From Natribaculum luteum (GTDB lineage: Archaea > Halobacteriota > Halobacteria > Halobacteriales > Natrialbaceae): DNA of 64,000 bases. The position numbers were made by a program, and so were the translations under genes. Below the pieces are notes generated by a model. That model was not told the origin of the DNA. It did not search any database and worked only from the letters and a program-made list of their open reading frames with translations. Shown here piece by piece: positions 53,467 to 64,000 of this stretch. The stretch spans positions 496,001 to 560,000 of the forward strand of contig NZ_CP095397.1 of assembly GCF_023008545.1 (NCBI RefSeq), written 5' to 3'. Each line of letters opens with the position of its first letter. Position 1 is the stretch's first letter.

Positions 53467-53937
53467 TCACCGGACGACCATGACGGGAACCGGAGCGCGC
53501 TTGACGACGCGCTCGGCGACGCTCCCCAGCAGGAACCGCTCTGCCCCGGTGCGGCAGTGACTCCCCATCACGATGCGGTCGACGTCGTGCCCCTCGACGT
53601 ACTCGAGGACGACGTCGTCCGGCTTGCCGAACTCGAGGACCGTCTCGACGTCCTGGTCGCGTTCCGCGGCGAGGTCGCGGGCGTCGTCGAAAACCTCCTC
53701 GGCTCGCTGCTCGGCCTGATTTCGCCACTCCTGCCAGTACTCCGGCGTCACCGCACCGGGCGGTGCGCCGTCGCGGAACGTCGGGCGCATGACGTCGACG
53801 AGTGTCCGCCCAGAGCCGAGCGGGTCCATGACGTGTACGACGACGATCTTGGCGTCCTGGTAGTCCTCGAGCGCCACCTCGAGGGCTTTCGTCGAGAGCG
53901 GCGAGCCCTCGGTCGGAACGAGAACCGTCTGTGTCAT
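53467..53937 (-). CDS. Universal stress protein A-like
   Basis: A 156-residue Usp with an enlarged middle helix (TFRDGAPPGAVTPEYWQEWR). The nucleotide loop is MGSHCRTGAERFLLGSVAE: Cys replaces the second glycine of GxxG, which should weaken nucleotide binding or make it redox-sensitive. CTATTTGA, 27 bases before the ATG on the minus strand, is a TATA box, so the message is leaderless. The start is MTQTVLVPTEGS. Confidence 0.9.
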   Translation of the reverse strand: MTQTVLVPTEGSPLSTKALEVALEDYQDAKIVVVHVMDPLGSGRTLVDVMRPTFRDGAPPGAVTPEYWQEWRNQAEQRAEEVFDDARDLAAERDQDVETVLEFGKPDDVVLEYVEGHDVDRIVMGSHCRTGAERFLLGSVAERVVKRAPVPVMVVR

Positions 53938-54078
53938 ACAGTCTCTATCACTGCCAGGGTCAAATAGACCGCTGGGCAGGACGCCATCCGTTCCGATCAC
54001 CGACTGTCCACGATCGACGGAATCTGGGTGGTGGTAATTTGGTGAGCGAGGTCGAACTCGAATCTAGAGGTGATGTGA

Positions 54079-54339
54079 GTGCAAGTGACCGATCTCGACT
54101 ACTACGACAAGATCCTCCTGGGAATCACGGGGAGCGTTCTGGGCGGCGTCGTCCTCGGCGCTGTCTCGTCTCTCGCGATACACGTCGGTGCCTTTCTCGG
54201 TGCGCTCGTCGCGACGCTGTTCGTCTACGCCGGAGCGTTCCGGAATCCGCCACTGCCGGAGACGCAAGCGACAGTCAAAGCCGCTGTCGTCGTCTGGCAC
54301 GTGGTGTTGCTCGTCACGGCGTTCGTGATCCTCTCGTGA
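54079..54339 (+). CDS. Small membrane protein, unknown function
   Basis: An 86-residue protein with three hydrophobic helices (about 11-30, 33-52 and 65-85) joined by short loops, one of them FRNPPLPETQATVKA. Glycine-rich packing in the first helix (GITGSVLGGVVLGAVSS) suggests tight helix contacts. GTG start; no cysteines or charged clusters in membrane. I do not recognise the family. It precedes the PAC2 gene by about 100 bases on the same strand. Confidence 0.65.
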   Translation: MQVTDLDYYDKILLGITGSVLGGVVLGAVSSLAIHVGAFLGALVATLFVYAGAFRNPPLPETQATVKAAVVVWHVVLLVTAFVILS

Positions 54340-54436
54340 CTGCTCGATGGCCCGACGACCGCGTCCGGGAGACGACGGCCGGCGTCGGGGCAGCCACAGA
54401 ACCATATCCCATCCCAGTGTACTGCCCACTGCACCT

Positions 54437-55198
54437 ATGTCGGACCAGCCTACGACCTCGTCGTTCGAACAGGTCTCCGAAATCGAGACGGACGAACCGA
54501 CGCTCATCGAGGGGCTCCCCGGACACGGTCTGGTGGCTGCGATCGCCGTCGACCAGATCACGGACCAACTCGAGCTAGACCACTACGGAAATATCACCTC
54601 GGACGACTTCCCGCCGGTCGCCACGTTCGAGAACGGACTGGTCAGGGACCTCGTCCGCGTCTACGCAGGGTCCGATCCGGACGTGATGACGCTCAAGAGC
54701 GACCTCGCGCTCCCGCCGGCGTCGTTCGAGTCGCTGAGCCAGTGCGTGCTGACCAAACTCGCCGACCGGTTCGATCGGGCGATCTTCCTCGCGGGCGCAC
54801 CGGCCCAGTCCGAAGAGCAACTCGGCGACGTGATCGGCGTCGCGACCACCGAAGACCTCAGGGCAGACCTCACGGACGCTGGCATCGAGATCGCCGACGA
54901 TCCGGGGGTCGTCGGCGGCATTACCGGTGCACTCGTCAGGCAGTGTTACCAGGCCGACATCCCGGCCGTGCTGTTGATCGTCCGCTCACATCCCTTCCTG
55001 CCCGACCCGAGCGCGGCGCGGGCGGTAATCGAGAACGCGCTCGAGCCGCTCGTCGACTTCGACGTCGACACGACGGCGCTCGAGGAGCAAGCCGACGAGA
55101 TCCAACAGCGGATGCAACAGGTGGCAGAACAGTACCAGCAGGTGGCAGAAGAACAACAGCCACAGCAGCAGACGCCGGCGACCGGAATGTTCCAGTAA
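54437..55198 (+). CDS. PAC2-family proteasome assembly chaperone-like protein
   Basis: A 253-residue protein of the archaeal PAC2 (DUF75) family. Visible hallmarks are EPTLIEGLPGHGLVAAIAVDQI at the start, HYGNITSDDFPPVATFENG, and GVVGGITGALVRQC in the middle. The C-terminus (about 215-253) is a glutamine-rich coiled coil (QQRMQQVAEQYQQVAEEQQP) of low complexity. Eukaryotic PAC2 helps assemble the 20S proteasome; in archaea the role is not proven. An 82-bp palindromic element starts 30 bases after its stop. Confidence 0.9.
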   Translation: MSDQPTTSSFEQVSEIETDEPTLIEGLPGHGLVAAIAVDQITDQLELDHYGNITSDDFPPVATFENGLVRDLVRVYAGSDPDVMTLKSDLALPPASFESLSQCVLTKLADRFDRAIFLAGAPAQSEEQLGDVIGVATTEDLRADLTDAGIEIADDPGVVGGITGALVRQCYQADIPAVLLIVRSHPFLPDPSAARAVIENALEPLVDFDVDTTALEEQADEIQQRMQQVAEQYQQVAEEQQPQQQTPATGMFQ

Positions 55199-55227
55199 GG
55201 TCGATCCGCCGCAGTTCGTACTCCGTG

Positions 55228-55309
55228 ATAACGATAGCTGTGAGTCGTTCCCGCCGCAACCGCGAACCGTCTTGCGGTTGCGTCGGTAACCAGTCCCAGC
55301 CATCATTAT
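55228..55309. repeat. 82-bp palindromic element, copy in inverted orientation
   Basis: An 82-base inverted repeat beginning ATAACGATAGCTGTGAGTCG and ending CCCAGCCATCATTAT, with core arms CCGCAACCGC and TGCGGTTGCG. Compared with the copies at 42209 and 63414 its left half corresponds to their right half, so it is inserted the other way round. It lies 30 bases beyond the PAC2 stop codon. Confidence 0.88.
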
Positions 55310-57757
<2,448 letters not shown>

Positions 57758-57907
57758 GCTCCCGGTCTCGTCTTTCGGTCTCGCCGCTTTGCGATCTCGT
57801 CTTTCGGTTTCTGCTGTCGACGCGGCTCACACGTCGAGCACACGCGAGCACCCGCGAGCGGTCGCTGCGGCGACGGCCGTGAGACGTGCTCGAGCGTGTC
57901 CGCTCGG

Positions 57908-58324
57908 TCAGCGAACGACCGTGACGGGAACGGGCGCTCGTCGGGTGACCGTCTCCGCGACGCTCCCGAGCAGTACCCGCGAGACGCCCGAGCGGCCGTG
58001 GCTCCCGACGATCACGTGATCGATCGCGTTTTCCGCGGCGTAGTCGACGACCTCGCGTGCGGGTGCGCCGACGACGGTCTCGGTCGTCACCGATCCCTCG
58101 TGGTCGGCCGCGCGCTCGCTCGCCGTCTCGAACAGTTCGTCGGCTTCGTCGCACTTCTCGTCGACGACGGTCCCAGCGCCGAAGTGTGCGGCCTCCCCGT
58201 ACCCGACGTCGTACGGGTTGACCACGTGCAAGAGCGTGAGGTCGGCGGCAGGGTATTCCGACAGCGCGTACTCGAGTGCGTCCCAGGCGGGTTCGGAATC
58301 GTCTAGGGCCACGAGAATGTCCAT
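57908..58324 (-). CDS. Universal stress protein A-like
   Basis: A 138-residue Usp (MDILVALDDSEPAWDALEYA; canonical loop VGSHGRSGVSRVLLGSVAE; end RRAPVPVTVVR). The middle helix is acidic and includes FGAGTVVDEKCDEADELF. A TATA-like TTAAAC about 29 bases upstream on the minus strand suggests a leaderless message. It converges on katG, 150 bases from its stop. Confidence 0.92.
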   Translation of the reverse strand: MDILVALDDSEPAWDALEYALSEYPAADLTLLHVVNPYDVGYGEAAHFGAGTVVDEKCDEADELFETASERAADHEGSVTTETVVGAPAREVVDYAAENAIDHVIVGSHGRSGVSRVLLGSVAETVTRRAPVPVTVVR

Positions 58325-58475
58325 AAGTTGTCGTTATATTGGCAGATACTTAAACTATCGCGAGCGTGGTGGGTGAAACCGCAGCGATCACGTGACAGTC
58401 ACGCTCCGTGACGACTGGTCATAGCCACCACGTAGTATTATGGCCCCTGGCGTGGGAAGGGTAGCCCGAAGGACA

Positions 58476-58898
58476 ATGCCAATCGAAAACCTCGCACGGA
58501 GCGACGTCGTTACGGCAAAAGCCGACGACCCAGTTCAGGACCTCGCGACGATGATGGACGAAGAGGAGATAGGAAGCGTCGTGATAACTGACGGTGAAGA
58601 ACCCGTCGGTATCGTGACCGACCGCGATCTGGCGGTGCAAGTGGTCGCCCAGGGGGCAGACCCGGCCGATCACACTGCCGAAGACGTGATGTCGTCGGAT
58701 CTGTACACGATCGAACCCGACGCGGGCTTCTACCAGGCGACCGAGATGATGAGCGACCACGGGATCCGCCGACTGCCCGTCGTCGATTCGAACGGCGAAC
58801 TGGACGGGATCATCACGGTCGACGACCTCAACGAACTGCTGGCCGACGAACACCAGGAACTCGCGGGCGTCATTCGGGAACAGCGACCGCCCTACTGA
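58476..58898 (+). CDS. Two-CBS-domain protein
   Basis: A 140-residue Bateman module with two CBS domains (about 8-60 and 72-125), shown by GSVVITDGEEPVGIVTDRD and RRLPVVDSNGELDGIITVDD. It opens MPIENLARSDVVTA, typical of haloarchaeal single-module CBS proteins; an ATG 36 bases upstream is less likely. It probably senses adenylate nucleotides. It is divergent from a Usp gene, whose products bind the same ligands. Confidence 0.9.
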   Translation: MPIENLARSDVVTAKADDPVQDLATMMDEEEIGSVVITDGEEPVGIVTDRDLAVQVVAQGADPADHTAEDVMSSDLYTIEPDAGFYQATEMMSDHGIRRLPVVDSNGELDGIITVDDLNELLADEHQELAGVIREQRPPY

Positions 58899-59042
58899 GA
58901 CTACTGGACGACGGTCGGCACCTGCCCGATCGCGACTCGACGCCCGTCCCGGTGACAGCGTCTCGCGTGTGATCGGTGCGTGAACAGTTTGACCGGCAGT
59001 GAGAGGCTCCGTCTTCTCTGCGATTCACTCGAGACGACGTCG

Positions 59043-60296
59043 TCACCTCCGGACGAGCGTGATCGCGAGCAGACACCCGGTGGCCGAGAAGGCGGCGAGG
59101 ACGGCGAAGACGGCCCACACGGGGGCGTACGTTCGAACGGTGCCGACGATCGCCGCTCCGAGTGCGCCGATGCCAAAGATGGCGAGGTAGGTGTACCCAA
59201 AGGAGAGCCCACGCGCGTCCGGCGGCGAGTACTTCGCGATCGTCGCCTGGGTGAGCGGCTGGAGGGCGAACAGGACGAACCCGAGGACGATGCTTACGAC
59301 GAGCAGCGGAGCGAGCCCCGCTCGAGCGATGGGAGCGAACACGAGCGCGATACCCGTCAGCGCCGCCAGCATACCGACGATCCCCTGTTCGGGTTCGATC
59401 ACGTCGGTCAGTCGTCCGCTGACGTACTGTCCGGCGATACCGACCATCAACAGCCCCGCATAGAGGTACTGTGCGAGGTCGAACTCCTCTGCCATCGGAC
59501 TGTCGGGCGCGAACAGCCCCAGCCGAACGTCGCCGACGGCCGCCGCGAGGAAGTCACCGAGGAGGTCGGGCAGGAACGTCAGGATGCCCCGGTAGTAGAG
59601 CCCGTTGAACGCCACGATCACGAAGACGGTGACGAACGCGAGCGTGAACAGCCGGCGTGTGTCGTCGACGAGACTCGAGAGCGACTGGCCACCCGCGTGG
59701 GGATCGCTGCCGCCGTCGGCCAGTTCGACGGCGGCCGTCTCGTCGAAGTCGATCAGCACGCCGGCGACGGCGGCGATCAACGCCGGCACCGAGAGGATCG
59801 CGACCACGACGCGCCAGTCGAACGCGAGCAAGAGCAACGCCGTCAGGAGCGGCCCCATGGCGATCCCGACGTTGCCCGCCATCCCGTGGTAGGCAAAGCC
59901 CCTGCCGCGGTCCCGAACGCCGTTGCTGATGAGCGTGAGTCCCGCGGGGTGGTAGACGCTGGCGGCGATCCCCCAGACGGCCAGCGCGGCCGTCACGGCA
60001 CCGATTCCCGGCGCGACGCTCAACAGGACGAACGAGAGCCCCATCACGACGAGACAGGCGGTGATTAGCGTCCGCGACCCGTACCTGTCGACGAGCACGC
60101 CGCCCGGCAGCGCGCCGACGCCGAACAGGGCGTAGCCGACCGCGACGGCGGTCCCGAGCACTGCGGCCGTGACCGAGAACTCGAGCAGCCAGATCGTCAT
60201 CAGGATCGGGACCGACAGCTCGTACGTGTGAACCATCGCGTGGCCGACCATCACGAACCCGACGATCGAGCGATCGTTGTGATTCACGGTGGCCAC
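59043..60296 (-). CDS. MFS transporter
   Basis: A 417-residue major facilitator with twelve hydrophobic helices and a longer central loop (about 190-225, DFDETAAVELADGGSDPHAGG). The loop 2-3 signature is GVLVDRYGSRTL. An unusual periplasmic loop after helix 7 (DLLGDFLAAAVGDVRLGLFAPDSPMAEE) is seen in relatives near the fosmidomycin-resistance group. Substrate unknown; drug or metabolite export is likely. It stands alone, 185 bases from the next gene. Confidence 0.88.
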   Translation of the reverse strand: MATVNHNDRSIVGFVMVGHAMVHTYELSVPILMTIWLLEFSVTAAVLGTAVAVGYALFGVGALPGGVLVDRYGSRTLITACLVVMGLSFVLLSVAPGIGAVTAALAVWGIAASVYHPAGLTLISNGVRDRGRGFAYHGMAGNVGIAMGPLLTALLLLAFDWRVVVAILSVPALIAAVAGVLIDFDETAAVELADGGSDPHAGGQSLSSLVDDTRRLFTLAFVTVFVIVAFNGLYYRGILTFLPDLLGDFLAAAVGDVRLGLFAPDSPMAEEFDLAQYLYAGLLMVGIAGQYVSGRLTDVIEPEQGIVGMLAALTGIALVFAPIARAGLAPLLVVSIVLGFVLFALQPLTQATIAKYSPPDARGLSFGYTYLAIFGIGALGAAIVGTVRTYAPVWAVFAVLAAFSATGCLLAITLVRR

Positions 60297-60481
60297 CTCG
60301 AGCGTCCGCGCCGCCGCTCGTCGCGGCGGACTCGTTCGTTCATACTCGAGAGACTGTGCTCCCGGGCATGTATCTTTTCCACTCCCGGCAGACGAGGGAC
60401 TCGACGAGCGAGAGCGAGTCGTCGCCGAACGCCGACGCGGCGATCACGCGACCGAACGCGGGCGACGGCCGCTCGAGCGGG

Positions 60482-61369
60482 TTACGTCCCGTGGGGGCTG
60501 CCGCGGACGAGCGTCACCGTAAGCGGCGAGCGGCGGGCGACCGCCTCTGCGACGCTCCCGGTGACGAGTCGGGCTGCCAGCGACCGCCCGTGGATCCCCA
60601 TGACGAGCTGGTCGAACTCCGCGTCGAGTGCGTACTCGACGATTTCGTTCGCGGGCGATCCGTACGACCGGTCCGTCTCGAGGGCCGCGTCACGTTCATC
60701 GGCGCGCTCGGTCGCCGACTCGAGGATCTCCTCGCTGCGTTCGTCGAGCTCCTCGAGGATCGACTCGAGGTACGTTCCCTTGACCTCCCCGACCGAGTGA
60801 TCGAACGGGAGGTCGACGACGTGCAAGGCCGTGATCGCCGCGTCGGTGAACTCCTCGAGTGCGTACACGAGCGCGGCGGTGGCCTGCTCCGAGCCGTCGA
60901 CCGGGACCAGCACGCGTCCCGGCAGCTCGCGTTCCCGGAGTTCGGTAGGCGGTTCCGCGACGACCGTCGTCGTGACCGGCGACCGTCGAACGACGGCCTC
61001 GCCGACGCGACCGAGGTAGGTGCCGGCGATCGGCGACTCGCCGTGGCTTCCGACGACGACGTGGTCTACGTTCTCCTCGACTGTGTGCTCGAGAATTTGG
61101 CTGTGTGGCCTGCCGGTTCGCGTTTCGGTCTGCAGGTCGCGTCCGTGACGCTCTGCACGGCTCTCTGCTGCCTCGAGGACGCGCGCTGCGGCCTCCTGGG
61201 CGCGCTGCTCGGGCGACTCGACGTCGCCGACGGTCGCGTAGTGGTCTCGCGTCGGGTCGACGACGTACAGCGCAGTGATCGTCGCGTCTGGAAACGACGC
61301 GAAACAGTACTCCAGGCCGGCGAAAGCCCGCTCGTGGCCGTCGACGGGGACGAGAACGTTCGTTGGCAT
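60482..61369 (-). CDS. Two-domain universal stress protein
   Basis: A 295-residue tandem Usp protein. The first domain's loop is VGSHGESPIAGTYLGRVGE, where Arg replaces the Ser/Thr after the last glycine; the second domain has a canonical MGIHGRSLAARLVTGSVAE loop. So the second half is more likely to bind ATP. The start MPTNVLVPVDG is used because 53 upstream residues in the frame are arginine-rich and cross the promoter (TATATAAG box at 61421 on the other strand). Confidence 0.9.
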   Translation of the reverse strand: MPTNVLVPVDGHERAFAGLEYCFASFPDATITALYVVDPTRDHYATVGDVESPEQRAQEAAARVLEAAESRAERHGRDLQTETRTGRPHSQILEHTVEENVDHVVVGSHGESPIAGTYLGRVGEAVVRRSPVTTTVVAEPPTELRERELPGRVLVPVDGSEQATAALVYALEEFTDAAITALHVVDLPFDHSVGEVKGTYLESILEELDERSEEILESATERADERDAALETDRSYGSPANEIVEYALDAEFDQLVMGIHGRSLAARLVTGSVAEAVARRSPLTVTLVRGSPHGT

Positions 61370-61420
61370 CGTACTGGGGAGACGTCGATGCGTCTCGGGT
61401 TCAAATCCGACGACGAACCG

Positions 61421-61428
61421 TATATAAG
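61421..61428 (-). promoter_or_regulatory. TATA box of the two-domain Usp gene
   Basis: CTTATATA on the minus strand, about 55 bases before the Usp ATG at 61369, predicts a start site near 61398 and a leader of about 30 bases. The rest of the 308-base gap up to mobA holds the 110-bp repeat and no gene. Confidence 0.55.
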
Positions 61429-61511
61429 AAACACCCTGCCGTCGTCGACGATGACTGTCTCTGTCGCTGTCATCCAGCGTCGTCCAGCGCCGTCGTCGAC
61501 CCTGTGGGTGT

Positions 61512-61621
61512 ATACTGCCGGACAACACGGCTCAGACATCGATCGCACTCGAGACGCTGTCGTCGCTGCCGACAGCCGTCGAGACGCGATCGAGTATTCA
61601 CTGACTTCTGTCCGGTAGTAT
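61512..61621. repeat. 110-bp palindromic repeat, copy 2
   Basis: A 110-base element differing from the copy at 6051-6160 at only five positions, three of them clustered at 96-99 near the right end. The inverted ends (ATACTGCCGGACA and TGTCCGGTAGTAT) are even better matched here, and the inner palindrome is conserved. It lies 56 bases beyond the mobA stop and upstream of the Usp promoter. The flanking base on each side extends the inverted end (T..A). Confidence 0.9.
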
Positions 61622-61677
61622 AGACGGGTCGCCAGCAGGCGTGTGGGGTACGCGCCGTTCGCGGCGGCCGATCGACA

Positions 61678-62334
61678 TCAACGGCGCGCGAGTCGCCGTT
61701 CGGCCGCCTCGAGTTCCTCTCGCGTGTCGACGCTCTCGAACGTTTCGAGCGGCGCGTGCTCGCGTACCGTCGCTTCGTCGACGACGACCCAGTCGAGGTA
61801 CTCGAGTGCGGCGAGGACCCGTCCGTCGCTCTCCTCGAGTGCTCTCGTACACGCCCGGACCATCGGTTCGCTCCGGTAGACCGCCTGCGTCGTCTGGTAC
61901 CAGCCGTCCTCCAGTTTCGGCACCGCGCCGTCCCTGCCTTCGGCGGTCTCGAAGAGCGCGGCGAGGAGGTCGGGATCGACGAACGGCATGTCACACGCGA
62001 CGATGGCCGCGTACGGCGACTCGACGGCCTCGAGGCCGATCCGGATGCCGCCGAGCGGGCCGAGGTCCGGCGTTGGATCGACGGCGAATCGGGCATCGAC
62101 CGGCGACGGCTCGAGCGCCTCGTGGATCGGCTCCGTCTGCTCGTCGCGACAGTTGATCACGAGTTCGTCGGTCACGGTCGCCACGCGTTCGGCGACGTGG
62201 CGAACCATCGGCTTCCCGCCGAGGTCGGCGACGGCCTTGTCCGCGTCGCCAAAACGCGTCGAGAACCCGCCCGCGAGGACGACGCCGGCGCGCGAGTCGG
62301 CCGTGACATCGGGTTCGTCTCTGTCGGTCATCAC
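61678..62334 (-). CDS. mobA: Molybdenum cofactor guanylyltransferase, MobA-like
   Basis: A 218-residue nucleotidyltransferase that attaches GMP to molybdopterin. The nucleotide motif LAGGFSTRFGDADKAVADLG, the KPMVRHV segment, LGPLGGIRIGLEAV and VACDMPFVDPDLL are all in place. One of two adjacent ATGs is the start. It follows a Usp gene by only 3 bases on the same strand, so the two are likely one transcript. Confidence 0.9.
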   Translation of the reverse strand: MMTDRDEPDVTADSRAGVVLAGGFSTRFGDADKAVADLGGKPMVRHVAERVATVTDELVINCRDEQTEPIHEALEPSPVDARFAVDPTPDLGPLGGIRIGLEAVESPYAAIVACDMPFVDPDLLAALFETAEGRDGAVPKLEDGWYQTTQAVYRSEPMVRACTRALEESDGRVLAALEYLDWVVVDEATVREHAPLETFESVDTREELEAAERRLARR

Positions 62335-62337
62335 CGG

Positions 62338-62787
62338 TTACCGGATCAGCGTCACGCGCATCGGTGCCCGGAACGCGACGGCCTCGGTGACGCTGCCGAG
62401 GAGCAGATGGACGTCTCCACCACGGCCGTGACTGCCCATGATGATGTGATCGACGTCGTGAGAATCGGCGTAGTCGACGATCTCCCGGTCTGCACGTCCG
62501 GTGACGACCTCGGTCGTGATCGACGCGTCGTGCTCGTCTTCGATCTCCGTCAGCTCGTCGAGCAGATCCGTCGCGAGTTCCTCGGCGCGCTCGTACCACT
62601 GCTCGGAGCCGTGACGCGGTTCGACGTCGCTTTGAAACTCCACGCCGGCGACGCTGTAGCCCGGTTCGGTCGGATCGATGACGTGTAATGCGGTGATCTC
62701 GGCGTCCGGATACTCCTCGAGTGCGACCTCGAGAGCGCGTCGCGACAGTGGTGAGCCGTCCACCGGCACGAGAATGTGGTCTCCCAT
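62338..62787 (-). CDS. Universal stress protein A-like
   Basis: A 149-residue Usp (MGDHILVPVDGSPLSRRALE; canonical loop MGSHGRGGDVHLLLGSVTE; end FRAPMRVTLIR). It lies directly upstream of mobA with a 3-base gap, an uncommon pairing. A TTTTTCT TATA-like box about 26 bases before the ATG suggests leaderless translation. The much longer upstream open frame runs through another Usp gene on the other strand and is not used. Confidence 0.92.
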   Translation of the reverse strand: MGDHILVPVDGSPLSRRALEVALEEYPDAEITALHVIDPTEPGYSVAGVEFQSDVEPRHGSEQWYERAEELATDLLDELTEIEDEHDASITTEVVTGRADREIVDYADSHDVDHIIMGSHGRGGDVHLLLGSVTEAVAFRAPMRVTLIR

Positions 62788-62982
62788 ACTCGAAGGTACG
62801 TCCGGCAGCAAGAAAAAGGTGGACCGCGGATTCCAGTCCGTGAGGTTCCGATCTCGGATCCCCGGTCCCTGCCTTCCTCTTTCACCGTCGCCGTTTCCCT
62901 CGTCCCCCACAGTTAAACCCACGGCCACGCTATCGCCGGGAGAGTGCGGGACCGGGAGGCCGCCTCGAGGCAGGGAAGTCAG

Positions 62983-63414
62983 ATGTACGATACGATTCTG
63001 GTCGCGGTCGACGACGGCGATACGGCACGGGAGACGCTCGAGCACGCGGTCGCGGTCGCCGAACGGCTCGGGGCGACGCTCCACGTCGTCACCGTCGTCG
63101 AACCGCCCGGGAGTCCGATGCGATTCGGCGTCGAGGAGGTCGACGCCCTCAATCGCGCGGCGACGACGCTCGTCGACGACCTCGTCGCCGCCTACGCCGA
63201 CCGCGACCTCGAGGTCCACGGCGACGTCCGCCGGGGCAAACCTGCCGAGCAGATCCTCGCACGCGCCGAGGAGGTGGACGCCGACATGATCCTCGTCGGC
63301 CGCAGCGAGGCGAGCGAACTCGAGTCGGCGATCCTCGGTAGCACGCCCGACCGCCTCGTCCGGCTGTCGTCGGTTCCGGTCGCGATCGTGCCGGAACCGG
63401 ACGCAGACGAGTGA
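62983..63414 (+). CDS. Universal stress protein A-like
   Basis: A 143-residue Usp (MYDTILVAVDDGDTARETLE). The loop reads VGRSEASELESAILGSTPD, with Glu replacing the second glycine, so ATP binding is doubtful. The TATA-like TTAAAC near 62914 would start transcription about 62941, next to an in-frame GTG at 62944 that would add 13 residues; either start is possible. Its TGA stop shares its last base with an 82-bp repeat. Confidence 0.88.
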   Translation: MYDTILVAVDDGDTARETLEHAVAVAERLGATLHVVTVVEPPGSPMRFGVEEVDALNRAATTLVDDLVAAYADRDLEVHGDVRRGKPAEQILARAEEVDADMILVGRSEASELESAILGSTPDRLVRLSSVPVAIVPEPDADE

Positions 63415-63495
63415 TAATGGTGGCTGTGACTGGTTGCCGACGCAACCGCACGATAGTTCGCGGTTGCGGCGGTAACGACTCACAGCCATCGTTAT
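63414..63495. repeat. 82-bp palindromic element, copy
   Basis: An 82-base inverted repeat from ATAATGGTGGCTGTGACTGG to CACAGCCATCGTTAT with core arms CGCAACCGC and GCGGTTGCG, in the same orientation as the copy at 42209. It starts on the last base of the Usp gene's TGA. Read as protein it gives a spurious small ORF. Confidence 0.9.
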
Positions 63496-63545
63496 GGGCG
63501 CGTCCACACGACGACGAACAGTTCACTTTCGCTCCGGCCGGTTCC

Positions 63546-63576
63546 GCAACCGACAACCCTTCATTTCTGCGGTTGC
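63546..63576. promoter_or_regulatory. Inverted repeat before uvrA
   Basis: GCAACCG (63546-63552) and CGGTTGC (63570-63576) form a perfect 7-base inverted repeat 14 bases before the uvrA ATG. The arms are the same words as the core of the 82-bp element that ends 50 bases upstream. It may be an operator or a hairpin in the leader. Confidence 0.4.
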
Positions 63577-63589
63577 TGGCTGCCTCTAG

Positions 63590-64000
63590 ATGAGCAAGGA
63601 GTACATCGAGGTGCGGGGTGCACAGGAGCACAACCTGAAGGACCTCGACGTCTCGATCCCGCGCGAGGAGTTTACCGTCGTCACCGGCCTTTCGGGGTCG
63701 GGGAAGTCCTCGCTCGCGTTCGAGACGGTCTACGCGGAGGGCCAGCGCCGGTACATCGAGAGCCTCTCGGCGTACGCCCGGAACTTCCTCGGGCAGATGG
63801 ACAAACCCCAGGTCGAGACCGTCGAGGGGCTGTCCCCGGCGATCTCGATCGACCAGAAAAACGCCGCCAACAACCCCCGATCGACGGTCGGCACGGTGAC
63901 GGAACTGCACGACTACCTTCGCCTGCTGTACGCCCGCGTCGGCACGCCCCACTGCCCCGAGTGTGGCCGGGAGGTCGGCGAGCAAAGCGCCCAGAACATG
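63590..64000 (+). CDS. uvrA: Excinuclease ABC subunit A (3' end outside window)
   Basis: The first 137 residues of UvrA, the damage-recognition ATPase of bacterial-type nucleotide excision repair, which haloarchaea use. The opening [20 protein letters not shown], Walker [11 protein letters not shown] (from residue 33), the [14 protein letters not shown] signature-domain lead-in, and the start of the first zinc finger (CPECG) are visible. The frame runs to the window's end. It is preceded by an 82-bp palindrome and an inverted repeat. Confidence 0.96.
   Translation, partial: MSKEYIEVRGAQEHNLKDLDVSIPREEFTVVTGLSGSGKSSLAFETVYAEGQRRYIESLSAYARNFLGQMDKPQVETVEGLSPAISIDQKNAANNPRSTVGTVTELHDYLRLLYARVGTPHCPECGREVGEQSAQNM

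Noticed and set aside
63411-63593. 60-residue ORF beginning MIMVAVTGCRRNR
   Set aside because: It is a reading of the 82-bp palindromic repeat; similar small frames appear at each copy and are not genes.

Overview
The window is chromosomal DNA from an extremely halophilic archaeon. The signs are high GC with strongly GC-biased third codon positions, acidic proteins, archaeal TATA boxes 25-35 bases before starts (many transcripts look leaderless), genes for the C50 carotenoid bacterioruberin, aEF-1alpha next to ribosomal protein S10, and haloarchaeal small zinc-ribbon families. Gene content resembles the Natrialbales, but the exact genus cannot be fixed by eye. No complete insertion sequence, CRISPR array or rRNA was found.

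Left part (1-10 kb): the bacterioruberin operon crtD (cut by the window edge)-lyeJ-cruF converges on phytoene synthase crtB. These four genes cover carotenoid backbone synthesis and the conversion of lycopene to bacterioruberin. A cytochrome P450 and a Bat-type HTH regulator follow. Next come a nucleotide-sugar-type epimerase, a zinc-finger/RecA-like protein with a broken P-loop behind a palindromic promoter, a very unusual R/G/Q-rich low-complexity ORF, and a DUF123 protein.

Middle part (10-38 kb): glutamate synthase, prolyl-tRNA synthetase, a quinone oxidoreductase and a MutT-type Nudix hydrolase. These are followed by a tightly overlapping three-gene helicase-nuclease operon that looks like an archaeal AddAB/RecBCD analogue with a Cas4-like iron-sulfur subunit. 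Then come a CBS protein, an unlinked tryptophan synthase beta chain, a Tat-exported HpcH/HpaI aldolase-like protein, tRNA-Ala(CGC) with a duplicated 3' end, two membrane proteases (M48 and rhomboid), S10, aEF-1alpha, homoserine dehydrogenase with its ACT-domain partner, NifU-like, LVIVD-repeat and ROK kinase genes.

Right part (38-64 kb): a stress and signalling neighbourhood with twelve universal stress protein genes (fifteen Usp domains) scattered on both strands. Between them lie AMP phosphorylase, an ABC1/UbiB kinase, catalase-peroxidase KatG, two CBS proteins (one with a C-terminal domain that looks like a ribosome-hibernation S30AE fold), a flavin-binding split-barrel protein, phosphopantetheine adenylyltransferase, a PAC2 protein, MobA, an MFS and a bile-acid-type transporter, and the start of uvrA.

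Two families of short palindromic repeats tie the window together: an 82-bp element (four copies plus one possible fragment) and a 110-bp element (two copies, 105 of 110 bases identical). Four of the six full copies begin exactly on the last base of a TGA stop codon. Together with the helicase-nuclease operon, these are the most interesting observations in the window.
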